This document shows positions 8,855-16,638 of a DNA stretch of 64,000 bases, piece by piece. Positions within the stretch are counted from its first letter, which is position 1, and every line of letters begins with the position of its first letter. The stretch lies in assembly GCA_965216915.1 (NCBI GenBank), contig CBDCGS010000011.1, positions 1,178,001 to 1,242,000 on the forward strand. Direction: 5' to 3'. The notes under the pieces are model-generated. The model did no database searches and was not told the DNA's origin. It worked only from the letters and a program-made list of their open reading frames with translations. Made by a program: the position numbers and the translations under genes. Source of the stretch: CBDCGS01 sp965216915 (GTDB lineage Bacteria; Pseudomonadota; Alphaproteobacteria; UBA828).

Positions 8855-10168
8855 ATGTCAGTCCGGTCTCGACGGATGAACCCAATGGCGCCCCCCGCCT
8901 CGCCCGAGGCGCGGGTCAGGCTGCGCACGCTGGTCCTGATTCGGTGGGTGGCGATCACCGGGCAGCTGATCAGCGTTCTGACCGTCCATTTTTCGCTCGA
9001 TTTCCCGGTGCCGCTTGCGCCCGTGCTTGGTGTGATCGGCCTCTCCGTCCTGGTCAATCTCGCGGCCACCGCGCTGCGGCCAGCCTCGACACGGCTCAAA
9101 GACCGCGATGCAGCGCTCTATCTCGGCTACGACGTCCTCCAACTGGCCTGTCTGCTCGCGATGACGGGCGGGCTCGACAATCCGTTCTCGCCGCTCTTCC
9201 TGATGCCCGTCACGATTGCCGCGACCATCCTGGGTCTTCGCGCGACGGCGGCGCTTTGCGCGCTCGCGCTCGCTTGCGTCACGGTGGTTGCGTTCTACCA
9301 CTGGCCGCTGCCCTGGCGGGGCGAACCCTTTGCGCTGCCTCAGCTTTATATGATCGGTCTGTGGCTGGGCATGGTGCTCACCACGGTCATCATCACGATC
9401 TATGCCTGGCGCGTCGCCGCCGAAGCCCGACGGATGGCCGATGCGCTCTCGGCGACCCGCCTTGCACTCGCCCGTGAACATCGCCTCTCCGATCTTGGCG
9501 CGCTCGCGGCCGCGGCCGCGCACGAGCTCGGCACGCCGCTCAGCACGATCGCCGTGGTGGCACGAGAGATCGAGCGCGACCTTCCGACGGATGGTCCATT
9601 GGCGGAAGACGCGCGCTTGCTTTCCGATCAAGTGGCACGCTGTCGCACAATCCTCGCGCGCCTGGCGGAAAGCGGAACAGACGAAACGGCCTACGGCCGG
9701 CTACCGTTTCATCGCGCCGTCGAAGGCATCGCGGCGGGACACGAGCGGGAGGGGATCGATCTGACCGTCACTGCGCAAGAGCCCGTAAACACGTCTGCCG
9801 ACGAGCCCCAGTGCCTTAGACGCGCCGAGATCGTTCAGGGCCTCAGCAATCTCATCGATAACGCGGTTCAGTTCGCGGCCCGTCGGGTCGAGATTGTGAC
9901 CGCATGGGATCGCGAACAAGCGTCCGTCGAGATCCAAGACGACGGGCCGGGGATCGCACCTGGCATCCTGCCCATCCTCGGCGAACCCTACCTCTCGACA
10001 CGGCGGGCGGAAGGCCGTATGGGGCTTGGCGTGTTTATCGCGAAGACCCTTTTGGAGCGGACCGGCGCGACGATCGCCTTCACCAACCGGCGCGGCGGTG
10101 CGCGCGTGGTGGTGGCTTGGCCGCGTTCCGCGATCGAAGCGGAACCGCCTCACGATGCCGGGCGGTAG
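8855..10168 (+). CDS. regB: RegB/PrrB/ActS-type redox sensor histidine kinase
   Basis: Up to 437 residues. Membrane kinase that senses quinone-pool and redox state and phosphorylates RegA. Order of domains: six hydrophobic helices (about 25-190), a cytoplasmic H-box AAHELGTPLSTI with the phospho-acceptor His at about residue 223, a Cys 40 residues later (QVARC) exactly where the redox-active Cys265 of Rhodobacter RegB sits relative to His225, then N-box LSNLIDNAVQFA and G-boxes DDGPGIAPGI and GLGVFIAKTLLERTGA. The quinone-binding GGLDNPFSPLF loop is present near residue 105. Alternative starts at 8876 or 8885 are possible. regA begins inside its 3' end, so the pair is coupled. Confidence 0.94.
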   Translation: MSVRSRRMNPMAPPASPEARVRLRTLVLIRWVAITGQLISVLTVHFSLDFPVPLAPVLGVIGLSVLVNLAATALRPASTRLKDRDAALYLGYDVLQLACLLAMTGGLDNPFSPLFLMPVTIAATILGLRATAALCALALACVTVVAFYHWPLPWRGEPFALPQLYMIGLWLGMVLTTVIITIYAWRVAAEARRMADALSATRLALAREHRLSDLGALAAAAAHELGTPLSTIAVVAREIERDLPTDGPLAEDARLLSDQVARCRTILARLAESGTDETAYGRLPFHRAVEGIAAGHEREGIDLTVTAQEPVNTSADEPQCLRRAEIVQGLSNLIDNAVQFAARRVEIVTAWDREQASVEIQDDGPGIAPGILPILGEPYLSTRRAEGRMGLGVFIAKTLLERTGATIAFTNRRGGARVVVAWPRSAIEAEPPHDAGR

Positions 10169-10724
10169 CCCGGCCGGCGCCGGCCGCTCCGGCGATCGAA
10201 CGCTTCTCATCGTGGATGACGATGACGTGTTCCGCCGCCGGCTTGCGCGTGCGATGAAACGGCGCGGCTACAGCGTCAGCACCGCCGAATCGGTGGCGGA
10301 CGGAATCACTGCCGCGGCGCTCGGGCGACCGGCCTACGCCGTCGTCGATCTACGCATGCCCGGCGGCAGCGGCCTCGAGGTCGTCGAGCATTTGCGCAGC
10401 GCGCGCCCGGACGTGCGCGTGATTATCCTGACCGGGTACGGCAACATCGCGACGGCGGTCGCGGCGGTGAAAGCCGGGGCGATCGACTATCTCGCGAAGC
10501 CTGCCAACGCGGACGACATCGATCGGGCTCTCAACATAGACATGGGCGCTCGCCCGCTGCCGCCGCCGCCCGAGGACCCCATGTCGGCAGATCGCATTCG
10601 CTGGGAGCACATTCAGCGGGTCTACGAGCAGTGCGACCGCAACGTGTCGGAAACCGCGCGACGGCTTCATATGCACCGCCGCACCCTGCAACGCATCCTC
10701 GCCAAGCGATCACCACAGGAATGA
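10155..10724 (+). CDS. regA: RegA/PrrA/ActR-type response regulator
   Basis: 189 residues, the cognate regulator of RegB and a global regulator of respiration, including cbb3 oxidase genes in relatives. An N-terminal receiver domain shows the acidic pocket IVDDDDVF, the phospho-acceptor Asp in VVDLRMPGGSG, the Thr/Lys switch residues in ILTGYG and YLAKPAN, then a short proline-rich linker and a Fis-type helix-turn-helix NVSETARRLHMHRRTLQRIL, the near-invariant RegA DNA-binding segment. The ATG at 10155 lies 14 bp inside regB in another frame. The cbb3 operon 6 kb away is a plausible target. Confidence 0.95.
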   Translation: MPGGSPAGAGRSGDRTLLIVDDDDVFRRRLARAMKRRGYSVSTAESVADGITAAALGRPAYAVVDLRMPGGSGLEVVEHLRSARPDVRVIILTGYGNIATAVAAVKAGAIDYLAKPANADDIDRALNIDMGARPLPPPPEDPMSADRIRWEHIQRVYEQCDRNVSETARRLHMHRRTLQRILAKRSPQE

Positions 10725-10773
10725 GTCCCAACCGACAGAGTGCGAGACTATACTGTGAACAGACAGGGGCTAA

Positions 10774-11262
10774 ATGAGGAATAAATCATCAATGCCCGAG
10801 TCGCCTGAGCTGACCTTGGACCTCGCGCGTCCCTGTGTCGCGGAGGGACGCGCGGAGGGGCTGGCGCGTGGTGTGTGCCGGCTGCTCGACGCCATGGGCT
10901 ACGCGCCCTTGGTCGAGGTTCCGCTTGCCTCGGGCCGCAGAGTCGATGTGCTCGCCCAAGATCGTCGCGGCCGCTTCGTCGTTGCCGAGGTGAAAAGCAG
11001 CCTTGCCGATTTTCGGGCCGATGCGAAATGGCCGGAATATCTCGCGTTCTGTGATCAGTTCTACTTTGCCGTTGGCGACGCCTTCCCGCGCGAGGTGCTG
11101 CCCGAAAGCGTCGGGATCCTGGTCGCTGATCGCTTCGGCGCCGAGCTTGTGCGCGAGGCGCCGCTCACCACGATGGCGGCAGGATTGCGGCGCAAGCAAG
11201 CCGTGCGTTTCGGCCGTATCGCGGCTAACCGTTTGCGCTTTTTCCATGAGGAGATCGGCTAG
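10774..11262 (+). CDS. mmcB: MmcB-family DNA repair putative endonuclease
   Basis: 162 residues. Similar to MmcB, a PD-(D/E)XK-like protein associated with the mitomycin-C damage response in alphaproteobacteria. The nuclease-like core is visible as GRRVDVLAQDRRGRFVVAEVKSS, with D and E-x-K in the expected spacing, followed by DFRADAKWPEYL. ATG 10774 is chosen over ATG 10792 because AGGGGC lies 3-8 nt ahead. I looked for an alphaproteobacterial LexA box (GTTC-N7-GTTC) upstream and found none. It stands alone between regA and tRNA-Gln. Confidence 0.85.
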   Translation: MRNKSSMPESPELTLDLARPCVAEGRAEGLARGVCRLLDAMGYAPLVEVPLASGRRVDVLAQDRRGRFVVAEVKSSLADFRADAKWPEYLAFCDQFYFAVGDAFPREVLPESVGILVADRFGAELVREAPLTTMAAGLRRKQAVRFGRIAANRLRFFHEEIG

Positions 11263-11333
11263 CGGCGCGCGATGATTCGGCGCCGCGGCCCGGCTTTCAC
11301 GACGCTGGGGCGCGTGCTACAAGCCGCATGTGT

Positions 11334-11407
11334 TGGGGCGTAGCCAAGGGGTAAGGCAACGGGTTTTGGTCCCGTGACCGGAGGTTCGAATCCTCCCGCC
11401 CCAGCCA
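11334..11407 (+). tRNA. tRNA-Gln (anticodon TTG)
   Basis: Complete cloverleaf with encoded CCA. The acceptor stem TGGGGCG pairs with CGCCCCA, the anticodon stem CGGG/CCCG flanks the loop TTTTGGT with anticodon TTG, and the T arm carries GGTTCGAATCC. It reads CAA and CAG codons. It lies between mmcB and the flavoprotein gene, on the same strand as both. Confidence 0.97.
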
Positions 11408-11676
11408 TATTTGATCGATTGAAATAGAATAACATTTTGGCTTTCCGGGGCCACCAAATCCGGCCGTCCTTTCTGTGGCTTGGCCAAAGACCATCCCATC
11501 GCTTTCGGCTCTGAGAGACCGCTAAGTGCGGCCGCTGAGCGCTGCCCAGGGCGCACGACGCTCGGCGGACGTGCGAGGGGCACCGGCCATGAGTTCTGCT
11601 GTGTTGTCGACACCACCAGCGGCAAAAGCTACGCTCGTCGGCAACATGAGGGGTGGCTCGGCGGAGGGAGACTGCC

Positions 11677-13836
11677 GTGGTGCACGATTCGAAGTACAAG
11701 GTGCTGTTCGAGCCAATACAGATCGGACCCAAAACGGCACCCAATCGGTTTTTTCAGGTACCGCATTGCAACGGTGCAGGCTCGCAAAGGCCCGGTGCGC
11801 AGGCTGCCTTCCGCGCGATGAAGGCCGAGGGCGGATGGGGTGTGGTGTGCGTCGAGTACTGCGCGATCAGCCCGGAAACCGACGACACTCCGCATATTAG
11901 TGTCCGCCTATGGGACGACGGCGACGTCATCAATCTCCGGCACACCACCGAGAGCGTGCATCGGCACGGCGCACTCGCGGGAATCCAGCTGTGGTATGGC
12001 GGCGGCCATGCACCGGTTCGCGAATCCTTGGCCATCAGTCGCGGACCGAGTCAGATGCCCTCGGAGACCGCTTATCAAAACTATTGCCATGAGTGCGACG
12101 AGGACGACATCCAGGATTTGCTGGAAATGTATGTTACCGCGGCGCAACGCTCCGAGGACGCGGGATTCGATTATGTCGAGATCATCGGTTCGGACTCGTC
12201 GCTGCCGACTCAGTTTCTTCAGCCGATGTACAACAAGCGGACGGATCGCTGGGGCGGCTCGCTTGAGAACCGTGCGCGCTTCTGGCTTGAGGCGATGGCG
12301 CGGGTCAAGCGGGCCGTGGGTGATCGGGTTGCCGTGGGAACGCGCATTGCCATCGACAACTTGCTCGGGCCGTTCGGGCTCGAGCTCGAGGAAGGGTTGA
12401 AATTCGTCGAGCTCGTGACCCGCGAAGGCGTGTGTGACCTGTGGAACATCAAGATTTCCTACTTCATGGAATGGGGCAACGACGCCGGCCCGTCTCGCTT
12501 TTTCAAGCCCGGCTACCAAACCTGGGCGACGAAAGCGGTCAAGGAGGTTGCCGATGTCCCGGTCGTCGGCGTGAACCGCATCACCAGCCCCGACGACATG
12601 GTGCGCATCATCAAGGCGGGCGAGGCCGATCTCATCGGCGCGGCGCGCCCCTCCATCGCAGACCCATTTCTGCCCAAGAAAATCGAGGATGGGCGGATCG
12701 ACGACATCCGAGAGTGCATCGGGTGCAATATTTGTGTCGCGCAATTCAACCTGGAAGCGCCGTTGATCTGCACCCAGAACGCGACCGCAATGGAGGAGTA
12801 TCGGCGCGGCTGGCATCCCGAGAAATTTGATCCGGCCCCCGACCCGTGCGCGGTTCTAGTCGTCGGGGCCGGTCCTGCCGGCATGGAATGTGCGCGGGTC
12901 CTGGGCGAACGGGGCTACGATGTGCATTTGCGGGAGGCGGACGGCGACATTGGCGGGCACCTGCGCAATGTGGTGCGTTATCCGGGGCTCGCGGAATGGG
13001 GCCGGCTCATTTCCTATCGGCAGACGCAGCTGGACAAGCTGGCAAATGTCGAGGTGCACGTTGGTGTTGGGATGATGACCGCCGACGATGTCCTGAACTA
13101 TGGCGCCGATAAGGTCGTTGTTGCGGTCGGCGCTCATTGGGCAACCGATGGCCTAAACGCCATCGATTTCGGTCCAATCGAGGGCGCGGATGCGTCGGCG
13201 CCACAGTTCTGCACGCCGGAGCAGATCATGGCCGGCAAGGACGTTGGGGATCGGGTCGTGGTCCTCGACGGAGACGGCTACTTCACCGGTGTCGCCATGG
13301 CCGAGCTGCTCGCCGATCAGGGCAAGCAAGTCTCGGTCGTGACCCAATTCGCCGAGGTCGGGCCCTTCCTGGAGAACACGCTGGAGGGACCGAATGTGCA
13401 GCGCATGCTGCACGAGAAGGGGATTGAGCGGTATCCGCTGCATTGGGTCGAGAGCGTGGAGGTCAACAACACGATCAAGGTGTCGATCGCCTATGCCTAT
13501 CGAGACGGCTCCCGCATCGAATTACCGCCGAAGACGGGACGGGTGCCGCGCCGCTTGGGGACCGAAACCACGCAGCTCGACTGCGACACGGTCGTGCTCT
13601 GCACAGCCCGGAAGTCCGATCGCGGGCTCTATTCCGAGCTTAAGGCCCGCAAGTCGGCGTGGGTCGATGCCGAGGTCCAGGCGGTCTATCAAGTCGGTGA
13701 TTGCCATACGCCGCGGTTCATTCAGCTTTCTGTCTTCGAGGGTCACCGGCTCGGGCGCGAGTTCGAATCGAAGAACCCGCAAATCGCGCTCCCCTTCACC
13801 CGCGAGCAGCACATCTGGGGTGAGCCGACCTATTGA
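11677..13836 (+). CDS. Trimethylamine/dimethylamine dehydrogenase-family flavoprotein with altered active site
   Basis: 719 residues, full length for the TMADH/DMADH/histamine dehydrogenase family. Order: FMN-binding TIM barrel (1-about 370), a 4Fe-4S motif CIGCNICVAQF ending in LIC, then an ADP/FAD-like Rossmann domain starting VLVVGAGPAGMECAR. Cys31 in QVPHC corresponds to TMADH Cys30, which carries 6-S-cysteinyl-FMN. From recalled TMADH numbering, Tyr60, Trp264 and Asp267 are kept, but Tyr169 is Ile, His172 is Asp and Trp355 is Phe, so the substrate is probably not trimethylamine. Electrons would go to an ETF, not encoded nearby. The GTG at 11677 has GGAGGGAG upstream; 11680 is an alternative. 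It is a single gene between tRNA-Gln and decayed mobile DNA. Confidence 0.88.
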   Translation: MVHDSKYKVLFEPIQIGPKTAPNRFFQVPHCNGAGSQRPGAQAAFRAMKAEGGWGVVCVEYCAISPETDDTPHISVRLWDDGDVINLRHTTESVHRHGALAGIQLWYGGGHAPVRESLAISRGPSQMPSETAYQNYCHECDEDDIQDLLEMYVTAAQRSEDAGFDYVEIIGSDSSLPTQFLQPMYNKRTDRWGGSLENRARFWLEAMARVKRAVGDRVAVGTRIAIDNLLGPFGLELEEGLKFVELVTREGVCDLWNIKISYFMEWGNDAGPSRFFKPGYQTWATKAVKEVADVPVVGVNRITSPDDMVRIIKAGEADLIGAARPSIADPFLPKKIEDGRIDDIRECIGCNICVAQFNLEAPLICTQNATAMEEYRRGWHPEKFDPAPDPCAVLVVGAGPAGMECARVLGERGYDVHLREADGDIGGHLRNVVRYPGLAEWGRLISYRQTQLDKLANVEVHVGVGMMTADDVLNYGADKVVVAVGAHWATDGLNAIDFGPIEGADASAPQFCTPEQIMAGKDVGDRVVVLDGDGYFTGVAMAELLADQGKQVSVVTQFAEVGPFLENTLEGPNVQRMLHEKGIERYPLHWVESVEVNNTIKVSIAYAYRDGSRIELPPKTGRVPRRLGTETTQLDCDTVVLCTARKSDRGLYSELKARKSAWVDAEVQAVYQVGDCHTPRFIQLSVFEGHRLGREFESKNPQIALPFTREQHIWGEPTY

Positions 13837-14029
13837 CGCGGACGCTCTTGTTCGGTGTTGATCGATCGCAGCAACCTGCGCGCGTCGCTCTGGACAGTTC
13901 ACTAAACCTTCCTCGTCCTGGTCGCGTGCGGCGCGATGTCCTGGCTGCCCTTGTCGTGCACCTCGTCAAGATCCAAGCCGGTACGCCACCGTTTCGACCA
14001 GCCTGCTTTCTGGGTGTTCGGGGCGCTCG

Positions 14030-14515
14030 CCGTCATCGGCACGAACATTGCGTGAGAGCGACCGGCGGAGACCGGCGCGCCTGCCGGCGTAGGAGGCGCT
14101 GGTGCCAGTCCGTCTCTCCACCCGGTTTGGCGACCAGAGTTTGCTGTACCGCGTCCCAGAGCGCCGGGTCGATGATGGCGTGGTGCTGACCCGGGTAGCG
14201 AAGGCCCTTGTGCATGATCTTCCCGCGGTAGATGCGGTTCTGCAGCATCGGTTAAAGAGTGCCGCGGGTGAGAGGCCTGCCACGGGTCCGACGGCCATGC
14301 CGGTCGATCCATGCCTTGCTGACAATGCCCTGGCGATCCAGCTCCCCCTTGAGCGCTCTCGCGGAGCCAAGATCGACGTCGCGTTGGTAGATCGCACGAA
14401 CCGTCTCTGCCTCTGCCTCGTTCACGACGAGCTTCTTGTCATTGATGTCGTATCCGAAGGGTGGCAGCCCGCCCAAGCAGAGGCGCGCTTGCCTCAATTT
14501 GGGCGGTGATGAACG
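14030..14515 (-). pseudogene. Serine recombinase (resolvase/Recombinase domain) remnant
   Basis: Two collinear minus-strand pieces match the Recombinase domain of large serine recombinases: GGLPPFGYDINDKKLVVNE running to RGRPLTRGTL, then MLQNRIYRGKIMHKGLRYPG and ALWDAVQQTL. They are in the same frame and separated by an in-frame TAA at 14252-14254, where intact relatives have the Tyr of a TLYHMLQNR-type sequence. The N-terminal catalytic serine domain is absent and the reading frame degenerates downstream of about 14110. It is therefore a truncated, inactivated fragment of an integrase-type gene, indicating past insertion of a mobile element beside tRNA-Gln. Confidence 0.8.
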
Positions 14516-14528
14516 CGGCCCACAGGCG

Positions 14529-15062
14529 TCACCCGGCCTCGGGCCCTTCCACCGGTCGGAAACGCTCAACCGAGCGCACTACCGTGTCAGGGTCTGCTTC
14601 GAGTGCATGGAGCGGAATGCGAACGCCATGCTGCTTCTGTAGCCAGAGTTCCAGCCGACGCCATGTCGGCAGGCGAAGCGGGGCAAGCACACCAGGCGAC
14701 GGCTGAACGATCAGCCAATCTCTTTGTCCATATACGCCGCTACGCATCTGGACTCGGCGGATTCTGTGGATTTCTTCCCACAGGAGCGGACGCTTGAATG
14801 CAAGCGGGACGTCGATGCCGCTCTCGCTGATGATGAGTGCTCGCGGATTACGCCAAAGAACCCAACCAAGGGCAGCCATGATTCCGAGAAGTGAGAGCCC
14901 AACGAGCAGTGCCCAAAACGGGTCGTTGGTGTCCGGATCAAAGCCCGGACCGAAAAGCACTGCAAACAAAAAGACCCCCAGAAGGGCAGCCAGCAGCACG
15001 ACAATCCAGACAAGGCTCTTCCTGCGGTGGTAGTAGGGTGTCGGCGACGAGGATGGCGGCAA
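14529..15062 (-). CDS. Hypothetical membrane protein with PH-like C-terminal region
   Basis: 177 residues, not recognised. Two hydrophobic helices close to the N-terminus (about 17-37 and 49-69) are followed by a soluble part of about 100 residues with the pattern LIISESGIDVPLAFKRPLLWEEIHRIR, which resembles bacterial PH-like membrane-associated proteins (an inference from pattern only). The region between the recombinase and IS3 remnants is accessory, so this may be cargo of the lost element. Codon use is a little less GC-rich than in neighbouring housekeeping genes. No operon partner. Confidence 0.6.
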   Translation of the reverse strand: MPPSSSPTPYYHRRKSLVWIVVLLAALLGVFLFAVLFGPGFDPDTNDPFWALLVGLSLLGIMAALGWVLWRNPRALIISESGIDVPLAFKRPLLWEEIHRIRRVQMRSGVYGQRDWLIVQPSPGVLAPLRLPTWRRLELWLQKQHGVRIPLHALEADPDTVVRSVERFRPVEGPEAG

Positions 15063-15121
15063 GCCTTCTCTCCATGCCCTGTTGTCCTCACAAGGCGCGC
15101 GTCAAAGTCGCTCCGTCCATA

Positions 15122-15610
15122 TGAGGTGGTCCCGGATTGTTGGACAATTTGGCGGCGTTTCTAGGGTGTATTCCGTTGCTGATCATGCCGCCGGAATCCC
15201 GTTCATGCCATCGGCCTGCTGTTGTTGGGCCTCTGGGGATGTAGGCAAGGCGTGAGCCTTGTCCATCATGACCGCAAGCCGACCGAGCCCATAAGCCTCG
15301 GCCGGCGTCCTGTCATTGAGCGCCAGAGCCGCTCGATGAAGATGTTGTCCTTGCACCGCCCGCGGCCGTCCATCGAGATCGTGATGCCCGCGTCCTCAAG
15401 CACGCCGGTGAGGGCGGCGCTGGCCGCGACGCAGAAGGCGGCATCCATGGTGTTCGACAGCCATCACGCCAGAACACGGCGCGTCGCCCAGTCCATGACC
15501 GCGACCAGAGAGAGAAGGCCACGGCTCACCGGGATGTGGGTAACGTCGGCGCACCAGACCTGATCGGAGGACCCATGCACACGCTCCGAGAGGTGAGCCA
15601 AACCGGATGG
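15122..15610 (-). mobile_element. IS3-family element remnant with broken transposase OrfB
   Basis: On the minus strand the sequence encodes the DDE core of an IS3-type OrfB: VWCADVTHIPVSRGLLSLV and MDWATRRVLA, an in-frame TGA (15464-15466), WLSNTMDAAFCVAA, then ITISMDGRGRCKDNIFIERLWRS. A piece that normally holds the second catalytic Asp (NTDQGSQF-like) is deleted, and after RLWRS the frame jumps to LNDRTPAEAYG. The 3' end carries a terminal sequence at 15122-15146 ending in TCCGGGACCACCTCA on that strand, typical of IS3-group right ends. I did not find the matching left end. It is inactive. Confidence 0.8.
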
Positions 15611-15689
15611 ATCGGTGTTCTTGGGTCCGCGGGTCAAGCCCGCGGATGAAAGGTGGTGGGTCGGCGTTTCAATCTGACACGATCACTGT

Positions 15690-16472
15690 CTAGGTCTCTT
15701 CGGAAACCAAATCGCGGTAGGCGTGGAAGCTCGCATGCCCGATCAACGGAAGGACGAAAATCAGCCCGACAAACACGACCGCCAATCCGGCCGCCGAAAA
15801 GACCGTGATGAGGCCTGCCCAGAGCACGAGCGGGCGCCAGTTCTTCAGGACGGCGCGCGCGCTCGTCAGGAGTGCCACTGTTGCGCTCGATCGACGATCG
15901 ATCAGCATGGGGAACGCGATCGCGCTGAACGAAAACACGACCGTCGCAAATCCTGCGCCGACGACGATGCCGACGACCAGGAACCAAATCGTCGTGGGCG
16001 AGAAAAATGTCTCGGAGGCAAAGCTGTCGGCATGAAACTCGCCGACGCCGTAGAACAAGGCAAAGAGGAGCGTGGCGATTCTGATCCAAAGTAGGAACGC
16101 GAGCATCAGGATCAGGCCGACCATGAAGATCGCACCAGGGTTTCGGCGCCAGGCCGAGAGCGCGATGGTGATGGAGACCGGCTCACCGGAATGGTGACGC
16201 CGGCTCACCTCGTAGAGGCCAACCGCGAGAAACGGTCCCAAGAGCATGAAGCCAGACGCGAGTGGGAGCGCCACGAACACCGCATCGAGCTCGTAGAGCC
16301 CGTAGGTCAAGAGGCAGCCCATCACCGTGAACACGGCCCCGTAGGTGAGGCTCACGGCGGGCGAGCGCCTCAGGTCGTTCATACCGGCGGCGAGCCAGGC
16401 CCACGGATGATCGAAGGTGACCCGCGCCGTTTTCGGCAGTGAGAACTCACTCTCGGCACCGGAGGTCGTCAT
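15690..16472 (-). CDS. DUF2189-type integral membrane protein
   Basis: 260 residues with six hydrophobic helices; resembles the DUF2189 family of alphaproteobacterial inner-membrane proteins whose function is unknown. The family-like N-terminal segment WAWLAAGMNDLRRSPAVSLTYG and FHAYRDLV near the C-terminus are seen. The ATG at 16472 has GGAGGAG at the right distance and lies inside the 3' end of ccoS, so it is the distal gene of the cbb3 operon. Its position suggests a role connected with cbb3 oxidase or low oxygen, but that is only an inference from placement. Confidence 0.8.
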   Translation of the reverse strand: MTTSGAESEFSLPKTARVTFDHPWAWLAAGMNDLRRSPAVSLTYGAVFTVMGCLLTYGLYELDAVFVALPLASGFMLLGPFLAVGLYEVSRRHHSGEPVSITIALSAWRRNPGAIFMVGLILMLAFLLWIRIATLLFALFYGVGEFHADSFASETFFSPTTIWFLVVGIVVGAGFATVVFSFSAIAFPMLIDRRSSATVALLTSARAVLKNWRPLVLWAGLITVFSAAGLAVVFVGLIFVLPLIGHASFHAYRDLVSEET

Positions 16473-16638
16473 CGCGGTGCTCCTCCGTTTCATCGTCCAT
16501 GTCATCATCGAACAAGATTCGGTGCGCGGCACCGTCCAGGTCGTCATATTGCCCACTACGCAGCGACCAGAGGAACGCGCCAAGCCCGAGCAGCCCAAGG
16601 AACAGCGCTGCGGGAATCAGATAGAGAAGCACGGTCAC
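16447..16638 (-). CDS. ccoS: cbb3-type cytochrome oxidase assembly protein CcoS
   Basis: 63 residues: one N-terminal membrane helix (LLYLIPAALFLGLLGLGAFLW), the family motif SGQYDDLDGAAHRILFDDD, and an acidic tail. CcoS is needed for insertion of haem and copper cofactors into CcoN. The GTG start overlaps the ccoI stop (GTGA) and the 3' end overlaps the DUF2189 gene by 26 bp, showing a tightly packed operon. Confidence 0.95.
   Translation of the reverse strand: MTVLLYLIPAALFLGLLGLGAFLWSLRSGQYDDLDGAAHRILFDDDMDDETEEHRDDDLRCRE

Noticed and set aside
10725..10773. Possible LexA/SOS box before mmcB
   Set aside because: Only a single GAAC is present (in GTGAACAGAC); the second half-site at N7 spacing is missing.
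13900..14055. Small hydrophobic plus-strand frame (HRFDQPAFWVFGALAVIGTNIA cut as HRFDQPAFWVFG and ALAVIGTNIA)
   Set aside because: Short, preceded by a stop with no ribosome-binding site, and overlapping the degenerated recombinase tail; it could be a fragment, but nothing supports a gene.
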